From Methanoregulaceae archaeon UBA288 (GTDB lineage Archaea > Halobacteriota > Methanomicrobia > Methanomicrobiales > Methanospirillaceae), in assembly GCA_002495225.1 (NCBI GenBank), contig DAEF01000103.1:1-9278 (forward strand): 9,278 bases of DNA, written 5' to 3'. Shown here piece by piece: positions 1 through 6,266 of this stretch. Numbering within the stretch: position 1 is the stretch's first letter; the number at the start of each line of letters is the position of its first letter. Made by a program: the position numbers and the translations under genes. The notes under the pieces were generated by a model. It was not told where the DNA came from. It was given only the letters and a program-made list of their open reading frames with translations, and did no database searches.

Positions 1-816
1 GTCATCAGCGTCGGCAACCAGGCCGATCTCTCGTTCCAGGACTACCTCAAGTTCGCCGAGCAGGACTCGAACACCAAGTCGATCATCATGTACGTCGAGG
101 AGATCCGGGACGGCTGCAGCTTCCTCAAGGTCGTGCGCCGGGTCACGCAGCGGAAGCCGGTGATCGTGCTCAAGTCGGGATCGTCGGCCAGGGGGCGCGA
201 GACCGCGTCCTCGCACACGGGCTCGCTCGCGGGCGATTACGAGGTCTACCGGGGCGCGTTCGAGCAGGCCGGTGTTATCTCGGTCGAGGCCTTCTCGGAC
301 GCGTTCCAGATCGCGGAGCTGCTCGGCTCGGAGGGTTACCCCAGGGGCCGGCGGGCGGTCGTGGTCACGAGCGCGGGCGGCCTCGCCGTCCTCTCGTCCG
401 ACTACGCGGAGAAGTACGACGTCGACCTGATCACCCTGCCGCCCGACCTGATGGCCGAGCTCGACGCCTTTCTCCCGGTGGCCTGGAACAACCAGAATCC
501 GCTCGACCTGATCGGGGACGCGGGCGCGGACCGGTTCGCCCGGGTCTTCAACGTCCTGCTCCGGCGCGACGACCTCTGGGACATCGCCGTCGTGATCGCG
601 GTGCCGTCCGCGACCATGGACCCGGCCCTCCTCGCGAACGAGATCGTCCGGTTCAGCCAGCACACGGACAATATGATCGTCGGGTGCCTGGCGGGCGGCG
701 ACTCGATCCGGGCAGGCCTCCGCATCCTTCGCGAGAACCGGGTCCCGAACTTCGAGGAGATCGAGGACGCGTTCCGCGCCCTTGGCACGGTCTTCCGGGT
801 CCGCGGCACCCGCTGA
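1..816 (+). CDS. ADP-forming acyl/acetyl-CoA synthetase alpha subunit (5'-partial)
   Basis: This is the C-terminal 271 residues of an NDP-forming acyl-CoA synthetase alpha subunit; the reading frame is open from base 1, so the start lies outside the window. The family interconverts acyl-CoA + ADP + Pi with acid + CoA + ATP in the cytoplasm. The motif SHTGSLAG (fragment residues 71-78) contains the histidine (codon 214-216) that is phosphorylated in characterised archaeal enzymes. The fragment begins within the succinyl-CoA-ligase-like CoA-ligase domain (VGNQADLSFQDYL) and ends with the ligase-CoA-associated domain, recognisable by NNQNPLDLIGDAGADRF. No ATP-grasp domain follows before the stop, so this is probably a separate alpha subunit whose beta subunit is encoded elsewhere, although an N-terminal fusion cannot be excluded. 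In a hydrogenotrophic methanogen the likely role is acetate or 2-oxoacid-derived acyl-CoA metabolism. The acyl specificity cannot be read from the sequence. Confidence 0.88.
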   Translation, partial: VISVGNQADLSFQDYLKFAEQDSNTKSIIMYVEEIRDGCSFLKVVRRVTQRKPVIVLKSGSSARGRETASSHTGSLAGDYEVYRGAFEQAGVISVEAFSDAFQIAELLGSEGYPRGRRAVVVTSAGGLAVLSSDYAEKYDVDLITLPPDLMAELDAFLPVAWNNQNPLDLIGDAGADRFARVFNVLLRRDDLWDIAVVIAVPSATMDPALLANEIVRFSQHTDNMIVGCLAGGDSIRAGLRILRENRVPNFEEIEDAFRALGTVFRVRGTR

Positions 817-855
817 TCCGAACCCCTTTTCAGGCTGCCCGCCCAGATCTTGGTG

Positions 856-2085
856 ATGGGTCAGCTGATCGTGGATGTCGGCGGGCGGCCCGGGCTCGAC
901 TGCCGGGGCTTCTGCGCGTACTGCTACTTCCGGCACGTCCGGGACCCGGAGCCGCTCGGGTGCCGGCACTGCCTCCCGTTCCGGAAGGGCTGCGACTACT
1001 GCACGCGGATGGTGCGCGAGGCCTACCCGGGGTTCCGGCCGTTCGCCGACGTGGCCCAGGAGACGCTCGGCCGGCTCCAGCTCGTCGACGACGAGATCGA
1101 CCGGGTGACGATTAGCGGCGGCGGCGACCCGAGCTGCTACCCGGCCTTCGACGACCTCGTGGAGGTCCTGGCAGCGATCGAGGCCCCGCTCCACATCGGG
1201 TACACCTCGGGCAAGGGCTTCGACGACGCCGCCGTGGCGGGCCGGCTGATCGACCATGGCCTCACGGAGGTCTCGTTCACGGTCTTCGCCTCGGACCCGG
1301 CCCTGCGGCGGGAATACATGCACGACCCGACCCCCGAGGCCTCTCTCGCCGTGGTCGAGGAGCTTGCGGGCGCGATCGACCTGTACGCGGCGGCCGTGAT
1401 CCTGCCGGGGGTCAACGACGGGCCCGTGCTCGAGGCGACCGCGGACTGGCTCGAGGACGCGGGCGCGAAGGGGCTGATACTGATGCGTTTCGCGAACGCG
1501 CCGCACCAGGGGCTCGTGCTCGGGAACGCGCCGATCATCCCGGGGATCGAGCCGCAGGACGTCGAGTCGTTCGCGACCCTCGTCCGGGAGACGGCGGAGG
1601 GCCGCTCCATGAGGGTGACGGGCACGCCGCTCCTGGACCCGGCCCTCGGCTCGCCGTTCGCGATTCGAAACAAGCCCGACCTGCTCGACCGGCTGCCGCG
1701 GTTGACGGGGCGCGCCTCTGTGGTCACGGGCAGCGTCGCGGCCCCGTACCTCCGCGACCTGCTCTGGCGGCTCGGCGGAACGGCCACGGTCGTGCCCGTC
1801 TCGAAGGAGATCGCCTGCCTGATCACGGCCGACGACCTCCGCGAGATCGACCTCGCCGACCTCGAGGACCTGGTGGTCCTGCCGGGCCTGGCGCTGGTCC
1901 ACGACGCCGAGGCCGAACAGATCCTCTCGGCCGACGGCCGGCCCCGGATCGTGGTCCGCGGGCCCGAGACGCTGACCGCCGACGGCGAGACGAGCATGGG
2001 CATGACCCGCGAGGGCGTGCTCGAGCTCGAGCTGGCCGGGCTCTTCGAGCTGGTCAATACAATCAACCTCTACGGCCGGCGCTGA
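856..2085 (+). CDS. mmp10: Mmp10, methyl-coenzyme M reductase arginine methyltransferase (radical SAM, cobalamin-dependent)
   Basis: The protein (409 residues from ATG 856) matches methanogenesis marker protein 10, the radical SAM methyltransferase that makes 5-methylarginine in the McrA subunit of methyl-coenzyme M reductase. The N-terminus carries VDVGGRPG, then the radical SAM cluster motif CRGFCAYC (Cys16, 20, 23). A second cysteine set, CRHC and CDYC (Cys36, 39, 46, 49), fits the four-cysteine mononuclear iron site described for the family. SGGGDPSCY (87-95) is the SAM-binding GGE-like loop. Tyr116 in HIGYTSGKG is probably the equivalent of the unusual tyrosine cluster ligand reported at about position 115 in the Methanosarcina enzyme; I could not align them. 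In-frame TTG 850 and GTG 853 precede ATG 856; no clear ribosome site decides between them, and ATG is preferred because the conserved region starts at once. The 39-base gap to the upstream gene allows cotranscription. It is intact and of usual family length. Confidence 0.93.
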   Translation: MGQLIVDVGGRPGLDCRGFCAYCYFRHVRDPEPLGCRHCLPFRKGCDYCTRMVREAYPGFRPFADVAQETLGRLQLVDDEIDRVTISGGGDPSCYPAFDDLVEVLAAIEAPLHIGYTSGKGFDDAAVAGRLIDHGLTEVSFTVFASDPALRREYMHDPTPEASLAVVEELAGAIDLYAAAVILPGVNDGPVLEATADWLEDAGAKGLILMRFANAPHQGLVLGNAPIIPGIEPQDVESFATLVRETAEGRSMRVTGTPLLDPALGSPFAIRNKPDLLDRLPRLTGRASVVTGSVAAPYLRDLLWRLGGTATVVPVSKEIACLITADDLREIDLADLEDLVVLPGLALVHDAEAEQILSADGRPRIVVRGPETLTADGETSMGMTREGVLELELAGLFELVNTINLYGRR

Positions 2086-2140
2086 GCACCTCCGCCCTTC
2101 CCCGGGGGCCACTGTCCTCACGGAACCGGGGAGGCCGGAC

Positions 2141-2154
2141 GCTCCTGTTGGAGC
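2141..2154 (+). other. Small hairpin after mmp10, possible terminator
   Basis: GCTCC and GGAGC form a perfect 5-bp stem around a TGTT loop, about 55 bases after the mmp10 stop, followed by a G-run and a short GTTTCG. A second, looser pairing in the same region is TCCCCGG (2099-2105) with CCGGGGA (2126-2132). Archaeal termination mainly needs T-rich tracts, which are poor here, so a terminator role is only a guess. Confidence 0.2.
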
Positions 2155-2228
2155 CGGGGGGTTTCGCCGCCGGGCCGGTTGGGTTTCGATGGGATCGCGC
2201 TCTGCTCGGCTACGGCTCGCACCGAAGA

Positions 2229-2259
2229 TTTTAACGATACTTGAACCCCGGGATATATT
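2229..2259 (+). promoter_or_regulatory. Putative archaeal promoter for the cysteine-rich small gene
   Basis: In an otherwise GC-rich intergenic region (2086-2290) there are two AT-rich blocks: TTTTAACGATAC (2229-2240) and GATATATT (2252-2259). Either could be a TATA element. Using the first would place the transcript start near 2258 and give a leader of about 30 bases containing the ribosome site; using the second would place it near 2280 and leave a leader of about 10 bases. Which is used cannot be decided by eye. Confidence 0.45.
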
Positions 2260-2276
2260 CAGAGAAGATCAGCGAC

Positions 2277-2281
2277 AGGAG
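2277..2281 (+). promoter_or_regulatory. Ribosome binding site deciding the start at 2291
   Basis: AGGAG lies 9 bases before ATG 2291. It supports this ATG over the longer upstream frame that opens at 2189, whose extra N-terminus would run through the promoter region. Confidence 0.55.
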
Positions 2282-2290
2282 CGGTCACCG

Positions 2291-2470
2291 ATGCAGTGCA
2301 GTCTCTGCGGAGCCCCCGGCACCACCTTCACGAAGGCCGTTCACCCATGCCACGGCATGGTCTTCCTCTGCGAAGCCTGCTGTGCCCGGGATCGGCGAGA
2401 CCTTCGCCCCGCGGAGCGGAGCTGTGCCTGCGACCCCGACGCCCCACGCTGGTGCCGAGGGAACCCATGA
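2291..2470 (+). CDS. Small cysteine-rich protein, possible zinc-binding (hypothetical)
   Basis: This 59-residue protein has nine cysteines (3, 6, 20, 27, 30, 31, 45, 47, 55). CSLC at 3-6 and CEAC at 27-30 are spaced like the two knuckles of a small treble-clef or zinc-ribbon fold; PCH at 19-21 and the CAC pair at 45-47 could add ligands or hold a second metal or cluster. There is no signal peptide or membrane segment, so it is probably cytoplasmic. The start is supported by AGGAG at 2277-2281 and by the cysteine pattern beginning directly at the N-terminus. Its stop overlaps the next start as ATGA at 2467-2470, so the two are probably translated together. I do not recognise a named family. 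The cysteine spacing makes a real gene more likely than a chance frame, but DNA, RNA or protein partner is unknown. Confidence 0.62.
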   Translation: MQCSLCGAPGTTFTKAVHPCHGMVFLCEACCARDRRDLRPAERSCACDPDAPRWCRGNP

Positions 2471-2628
2471 ACCGACACACATTCTCCTTTCCCCGAACGG
2501 CCACCACCGTCGCCCTGGCCCTGGTCGTGCTCGCCGCCGTGCTCATGGCCGGCTGCACGCGCCAGACCGGCTCCGTCGCGTCCGTGGTGACGCAGGCGCC
2601 GTCTTCGTCCTCGCCGGGGTCTACCTGA
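2467..2628 (+). CDS. Tiny putative lipoprotein, possibly a frameshifted membrane protein
   Basis: ATG 2467 overlaps the upstream stop and is preceded by GAGG six bases away. The 53-residue product has an N-terminal basic segment, a hydrophobic stretch (about residues 15-28) and a lipobox-like LMAGC with Cys30, followed by only 23 polar Thr/Ser/Pro-rich residues. By the family rule this would be a lipid-anchored or membrane-tethered surface peptide. Methionine at the -3 lipobox position is less usual. Oddly, a different frame just downstream (about 2589-2651) encodes a convincing hydrophobic segment, VFVLAGVYLTIAVWLG, ending at a stop, and has no start of its own. The gene may therefore be a frameshifted version of a two-segment membrane protein. 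No family is recognised. Confidence 0.5.
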   Translation: MNRHTFSFPRTATTVALALVVLAAVLMAGCTRQTGSVASVVTQAPSSSSPGST

Positions 2629-2652
2629 CAATCGCGGTCTGGCTCGGCTGAG

Positions 2653-2683
2653 GGCCGGGACTTCGCAGTCGCCCGTCCCGGCC
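2653..2683. terminator. Hairpin between convergent genes, possible bidirectional terminator
   Basis: GGCCGGGAC (2653-2661) and GTCCCGGCC (2675-2683) form a perfect 9-bp GC-rich stem with a 13-base loop. It sits between the plus-strand small genes and the minus-strand C_GCAxxG gene, where a structure acting on both transcripts would be expected. There is no T-tract on either side, so the intrinsic-terminator role is uncertain, and the remainder (2684-2744) shows nothing further. Confidence 0.4.
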
Positions 2684-2744
2684 GCGGGCGTGCAGGGAGA
2701 AGGGCCGGGTCTGCCCGGGCGGCGATCCGTCCGCAGAGGGCGCT

Positions 2745-3197
2745 TCAGGCGCGGCGTGCCAGGATCTCCTCGAGGAGCATCCCGGCCGACCGGACCAGGC
2801 CCGGACAGACGAGGGGCACCGCTCCGGCCTTGCGCGCCTCGGCCGCCTCGGCCGGGTTCCCGAGGTCGTACCCGAGCAGCTCGGGGCAGGAGACCGAGCC
2901 GTGAACGGCCTCGAACGCGGCGAGGAACTCCTGCACGGCCGCGTAGGTCGTCTCCTTCGCGGCGCGATCGTCTGCGCCGGTCCCGCCGTACGCGAGACCG
3001 AGGACCATCACGCTCCCCGAGACCGCGCCGCAGATCCGGCCGGTCCTGGCAACCCCGCCCCCGAACCCGGCAGCGATACGAGCGGCACCGTCCGGCGAGA
3101 GTCCGAACTCTTCGCCGTAGACCCGGCAGATGGCCTGCGAGCAGGAGAACCCGGCGTTGAATGAGGCGACCGCCCGGTCGGCGCGTTCGGGTGTCAT
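2745..3197 (-). CDS. C_GCAxxG_C_C family protein
   Basis: This 150-residue protein fits the C_GCAxxG_C_C family of small cysteine proteins often found near redox and metal-handling genes in anaerobes. The signature elements in order are FNAGFSCSQAI (Cys19), GFGGG (44-48), ICGAVSG (Cys56), SCPELLG (Cys104) and VCPGLV (Cys131); Cys24 is additional. The function of the family is not established; the conserved cysteines suggest a metal or cluster site or thiol redox role in the cytoplasm. The frame stays open upstream to 3353, but ATG 3197 is chosen because family homology starts there and a TATA-like element lies just upstream. There are 177 bases between it and the sulfur-carrier gene upstream, so it is probably transcribed on its own. 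Confidence 0.82.
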   Translation of the reverse strand: MTPERADRAVASFNAGFSCSQAICRVYGEEFGLSPDGAARIAAGFGGGVARTGRICGAVSGSVMVLGLAYGGTGADDRAAKETTYAAVQEFLAAFEAVHGSVSCPELLGYDLGNPAEAAEARKAGAVPLVCPGLVRSAGMLLEEILARRA

Positions 3198-3222
3198 GCC
3201 TATGGGTTTGTGCGTCGGCCTT

Positions 3223-3229
3223 CTAATAG
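3223..3229 (-). promoter_or_regulatory. TATA-like element for a nearly leaderless transcript
   Basis: On the minus strand CTATTAG lies about 29 bases (centre to A of ATG) before ATG 3197. Archaeal transcription starts about 25 bases after the TATA centre, so the mRNA would begin within a few bases of the start codon; consistently, no ribosome site is visible before that ATG. The rest of the gap up to 3374 holds only a 6-bp TTCTCG/CGAGAA inverted repeat (3255-3260, 3272-3277). Confidence 0.4.
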
Positions 3230-3374
3230 AGAGGTGCGCCGAGGGGCCGTACGTTTCTCGGCGGGCCTCCACGAGAAGGAAAGTGGTGATGACGAGCGCG
3301 AGTTGCATCCGCCACCGCTCGTTCCGAGGGCCGAGGCCGGGCGGTCTCCCCATGCCCGTAGTCGAGCGCGGCCG

Positions 3375-3695
3375 CTACCCCCCGGCGAGCGGCGGAAAGA
3401 GCGCGATCACGTCCCCATCATCGAGCGGCGTGTCCAGGCCGGCCAGGAAATGAACATTCCTTCCGTTCTTGAGGATGTTCACGTAGTCACGGAGCCTCCC
3501 CGGCGCCGCGAACAGCATCCCCCCGAGCCCGCTATACCGCGCCGTGAGCTCTGCGAGCAGGGTCTGCACCGTCGCTCCCCCGGGAAGCTGCAGGACGAGC
3601 TGCGTCTCCATCACCTCGCGGAAGGTTGCAAACGACTTGACCGTGACGGTTATTCCGCTCTCGGTCCCGTTCGTCACCGCCCCGTCTCCGCTCAT
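3375..3695 (-). CDS. MoaD/ThiS-type ubiquitin-like sulfur carrier linked to AOR
   Basis: This 106-residue protein has a beta-grasp MoaD-like region after a polar N-terminal extension of about 14 residues. Family features are the initial strand ITVTVKSFATFRE, the LPGGATVQTLLAEL segment, the DGDVIALFPPLAGG end, and above all the C-terminal Gly-Gly that is adenylated and thiocarboxylated in this family. The role inferred is sulfur donor for the dithiolene of molybdopterin/tungstopterin. Its ATG overlaps the stop of the E1-like gene as ATGA (3692-3695), which fixes the start within a frame that is open much further upstream and indicates coupled translation with its presumed activating enzyme. 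E. coli MoaD is 81 residues, so the N-terminal extension is the only oddity. It could alternatively serve other thiolation pathways or protein conjugation (SAMP-like). Confidence 0.88.
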   Translation of the reverse strand: MSGDGAVTNGTESGITVTVKSFATFREVMETQLVLQLPGGATVQTLLAELTARYSGLGGMLFAAPGRLRDYVNILKNGRNVHFLAGLDTPLDDGDVIALFPPLAGG

Positions 3696-4423
3696 CGGTC
3701 CGCTCCCCCGCAATCCGGACAGGCGGGGTCTCCCTGGATAGGAAGAATCTCGACGTCCGCCCGGACTCCGTCCCAGAACAGCACCCGCCCGGTGAGCAGA
3801 GTCCCCCGGCCGGTGATACACTTGATCGCCTCCGTCGCCTGGATCGACCCGATCACCCCCGTCGTCACTCCGAGGATCGGCGTCGCCCCGTCCGGCGGCG
3901 GAGCGGGCACGATGCACCGCAGGCAGGGCGATCGGCCCGGGATAATCGTGGTCGCCTGGCCGTAGAGCCCGTGCACCGCACCGTGGATGAACGGGATCCC
4001 CCGCTGCCATGCGGCGTGGGCGAGGGCGTAGCGTGCCGCGAAGTTGTCCAGCGCGTCGAGGACGAGGTCTACGCCCTCGACCAGGGATGCGGCACTCCCG
4101 GCCGTGATCCTCGTCCGGACCGGTTCGACCTCGACCCCCGGGTTCAGGGCACGCAGGTCTTCGGCCGCCGCCGTCACTTTCTCCGCCCCGACGTCCCCGG
4201 TCCGGTACAGAATCTGCCGGTTGAGGTTGCTCACCTCCACCGTGTCGCAGTCGACGATCCGGATCTGCCCGATGCCGGCCGCGGCACAGTAGAGGGCGAT
4301 CGCGGAGCCGAGCCCTCCGGCGCCTGCGATCACGATCCGAGCCCGGGCGAGCGCTGCCTGCCCTCCTTCGCCGACGACGGCCGCCTGCCGTCGGTATCGC
4401 TCGTTCTCTCCCGTCTCCTGCAT
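3692..4423 (-). CDS. E1-like adenylyltransferase (ThiF/MoeB/HesA family)
   Basis: The 243-residue protein is a soluble E1-like enzyme expected to adenylate the C-terminal glycine of the adjacent MoaD-like protein using ATP. Seen in order: the nucleotide-binding loop GAGGLGS (34-40), the acidic pair in IVDCDTVE (Asp58, Asp60), SNLNRQ (65-70), LDALDN (122-127), zinc-binding CLRC (167-170) and CPDC (235-238), and GVIGSIQATEAIK (189-201). The loop before that last motif normally contains a cysteine (TCVEAGV in MoeB, CAEAGV in ThiF); here it reads DGATPILGVTT and has none. Chemistry through an enzyme-bound thioester or persulfide at that position is therefore unlikely. The start is ATG 4423, preceded by GGGGAG three bases away; 18 bases separate it from the AOR stop, and the ATGA overlap joins it to the sulfur-carrier gene. 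Confidence 0.9.
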   Translation of the reverse strand: MQETGENERYRRQAAVVGEGGQAALARARIVIAGAGGLGSAIALYCAAAGIGQIRIVDCDTVEVSNLNRQILYRTGDVGAEKVTAAAEDLRALNPGVEVEPVRTRITAGSAASLVEGVDLVLDALDNFAARYALAHAAWQRGIPFIHGAVHGLYGQATTIIPGRSPCLRCIVPAPPPDGATPILGVTTGVIGSIQATEAIKCITGRGTLLTGRVLFWDGVRADVEILPIQGDPACPDCGGADR

Positions 4424-4441
4424 CGTCTCCCCGTACCCGCG

Positions 4442-6217
4442 CTACGCGAGCCCGAGTTCCCGGAGCTTCTCACGAGCCGGCGTTCCCTCGGCGTCCCAGC
4501 CCCGCAGGGCGTAGTACTCGTCGAGCATCTCGTCCCGTCGCCAGACCTGCCCTGCGGGTGCCCCCTCCTGGAGGGGTTCGCTCAGGAGACGCGCCGGCAG
4601 GGTGTCATCGCTCCGGCCGAAACCGCGTTTGATGTTGAAGAGCTTCTGGAGGTTCCAGATTCGCTCCCCGATCCTCAGCAGTTCGGTTGTATCGATCGGC
4701 ATGCCTGTGGTCGCGGCGATCAGGTCCGCGTAGTCCTGCGCGTCGAGGGCGAACGAGGTGAAGAGGCACATGCCCGACGCATCGATGGCCGCGGTCAGGT
4801 CCTGGAACGTCTTGACCCACTGCGCCTTCCCTTCGGTCACGAACGGGTCGAGTTTCTCGGGCGCCCCGAGCACCTCGGGCGAGATCATGTACCCGTAGAC
4901 GTGGTCCCCGCCGCGGACCGAGGTCGCCGTCGCGAGCCCGTACCCCTGGATTCCCCGGGGATCGTAGGCCGGCAGCTCCTGTTTCTTGGAACTCATCGAG
5001 AGCTCGGGATGCCCGTACTTCTCGGCGAACCGGTAGGAGCCCTCGGCGAGTTCGTCGCCGATCCCCTCGCGGGTCGCGATCTGCCGCACCAGGGCCAGCA
5101 TCCCGGCGGCATCCCCGAACCGGATCGGGTGGTCCACGTACCCCTTCTCGGCCATCTCCATCAGGCAGGCGATCGTGGCCGGCGCCGAGATCGCGTCGAG
5201 ACCGTACTCGTTGCAGATGTTGTTCGCCCGGACGACCGCCTTGAGGTCGTCGATCCCGCAGTCCGGCCCGAACGCCCAGTCCGGCTCGTACTCCGGTCCC
5301 TCCCCGGCCTCGCCGTCGAACTCGTGGACGCGGCCGCACTGCACGATGCAGGCGTAGCAGCCCTTCGGCCTTTTCAGGATCGTCTTCGCGATCGTCTCGC
5401 CCGAGATGCTCTCGGCGTTCGGGAAGTAAGCCGTCTGGAAGTTCCTGGTCGGCAGGACGTAATTCTCGTTGATGATGTTGACCAGCACCGCCGTGCCGTA
5501 GTCGTGGAGCGCCTTTTCGATCCCGTTCTCCTGGATCTTCGTGCGCACGCGTTCCTTGACCAGGTCGAGCCGCTCTTCGTCCGCCGCCTGGATGGCCAGG
5601 TCACCCCGGGCCGCGATCGCCTTCAGGTTCTTGAACCCGAGGACCGCCCCCATGCCCGCGCGGCCGGCCGCCCGCGCCTTCTCGTTGATGATGCAGGCGA
5701 ATCGTACGAGCTTCTCGCCCGACGGCCCGATGCACGAGACACGGACCGTCTTATCACCAAGCTCGTTCACTATCGCATCGGTGGTCTCGCCGGTCGTCTT
5801 TCCCCAGAGGTGAGCGGCGTCGCGGAGCTCGGCCTTCCCGTTGTCCAGCAGGAGGTAGACCGGTTTCTCCGCCCGGCCGGTCACGATTACTGCGTCAAAC
5901 CCGGCCTTCTTCATCTTCCAGCCGAAGACCCCGCCGCTGTTGGCGCTGGAGGCAGTGCCGGTGAGCGGCGAGATGGTCGTGACCTCGTACCGGCTCCCCA
6001 GCGGAATGCCGGTTCCGGTGAGCGGACCGGCGGCGAAGATCACGGTGTTCTTCTCGCTCAGCGGCTCCGTCTGCGGGTCGACAAGGTCGGTCAGCAGCCG
6101 GATACCGAAACCCCGTCCGCCCAGGTACTCCCGCTTGAGCTCGAGAGGGGTTGGCGTGATCGCGACCGTCCCCGCGGAGAGGTCGACAGAGACCATGTTT
6201 CCTGCGTATCCGTCCAT
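4442..6217 (-). CDS. Tungsten-type aldehyde:ferredoxin oxidoreductase family protein
   Basis: This is a full-length AOR-family enzyme of 591 residues, close to the roughly 605 of the Pyrococcus enzyme. The family oxidises aldehydes to carboxylic acids (or the reverse) with ferredoxin, using a bis-pyranopterin tungsten site and one [4Fe-4S] cluster. The N-terminus MDGYAGNMVSVDL and LGGRGFG (32-38) are typical; GRAGMGAV (185-192) belongs to the pterin-binding region; CYACIVQC (Cys287, 290, 294) plus Cys484 in DASGMC supply the cluster; the C-terminal DEYYALRGWDAEGTP is also characteristic. No signal peptide is seen, so it is cytoplasmic. ATG 6217 is preferred to ATG 6247 because AGGAGG lies inside the extra ten codons and homology begins at MDGYAG. 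It leads an operon with the E1-like and MoaD-like genes, implying a dedicated sulfur supply for its cofactor. The substrate cannot be told; metal choice (W over Mo) is by family. Confidence 0.94.
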   Translation of the reverse strand: MDGYAGNMVSVDLSAGTVAITPTPLELKREYLGGRGFGIRLLTDLVDPQTEPLSEKNTVIFAAGPLTGTGIPLGSRYEVTTISPLTGTASSANSGGVFGWKMKKAGFDAVIVTGRAEKPVYLLLDNGKAELRDAAHLWGKTTGETTDAIVNELGDKTVRVSCIGPSGEKLVRFACIINEKARAAGRAGMGAVLGFKNLKAIAARGDLAIQAADEERLDLVKERVRTKIQENGIEKALHDYGTAVLVNIINENYVLPTRNFQTAYFPNAESISGETIAKTILKRPKGCYACIVQCGRVHEFDGEAGEGPEYEPDWAFGPDCGIDDLKAVVRANNICNEYGLDAISAPATIACLMEMAEKGYVDHPIRFGDAAGMLALVRQIATREGIGDELAEGSYRFAEKYGHPELSMSSKKQELPAYDPRGIQGYGLATATSVRGGDHVYGYMISPEVLGAPEKLDPFVTEGKAQWVKTFQDLTAAIDASGMCLFTSFALDAQDYADLIAATTGMPIDTTELLRIGERIWNLQKLFNIKRGFGRSDDTLPARLLSEPLQEGAPAGQVWRRDEMLDEYYALRGWDAEGTPAREKLRELGLA

Positions 6218-6229
6218 GGTGATTCCCAG

Positions 6230-6235
6230 CCTCCT
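6230..6235 (-). promoter_or_regulatory. Ribosome binding site for the AOR gene
   Basis: On the minus strand AGGAGG ends 12 bases before ATG 6217. The spacing is a little long, but the site is otherwise ideal and argues against the alternative ATG at 6247, which lies upstream of it. Confidence 0.5.
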
Positions 6236-6252
6236 CTCTCGTGGCATGGGAG

Positions 6253-6266
6253 ATAATAATTATGTA
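6253..6266 (-). promoter_or_regulatory. Putative promoter of the AOR operon
   Basis: The minus strand reads TACATAATTATTAT across this stretch, the most AT-rich point of the AOR to permease gap (6248-6381). A TATA box here would start transcription near 6235, giving a leader of under 20 bases that just includes the AGGAGG site. This makes AOR the first gene of its own unit, separate from the ABC permease upstream. No clear terminator for the permease transcript is visible in the remainder of the gap. Confidence 0.5.

Noticed and set aside
1137..2066. A long minus-strand frame opposite mmp10
   Set aside because: Its Ser/Arg-rich translation is a typical shadow of a high-GC gene, and Mmp10 motifs fix the true strand.
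2690..3160. An Arg/Pro-rich plus-strand frame opposite the C_GCAxxG gene
   Set aside because: Low-complexity composition and overlap with the recognised cysteine-protein gene mark it as a shadow.
3255..3277. TTCTCG/CGAGAA inverted repeat as a terminator of the AOR operon
   Set aside because: A 6-bp stem with an 11-base loop and no T-tract is common by chance.
3696..4010. N-terminal extension of the MoaD-like protein
   Set aside because: It lies wholly inside the E1-like gene and adds 105 Arg/Gly-rich residues; the ATGA overlap at 3692-3695 is the better start.
3971..6256. A 761-codon open frame on the plus strand, antisense to the AOR gene
   Set aside because: It runs opposite a clearly recognised AOR and the start of the E1 gene; its translation is rich in Arg, Pro, Val and Asp without any recognisable domain, as expected from the complement of GC-rich codons.
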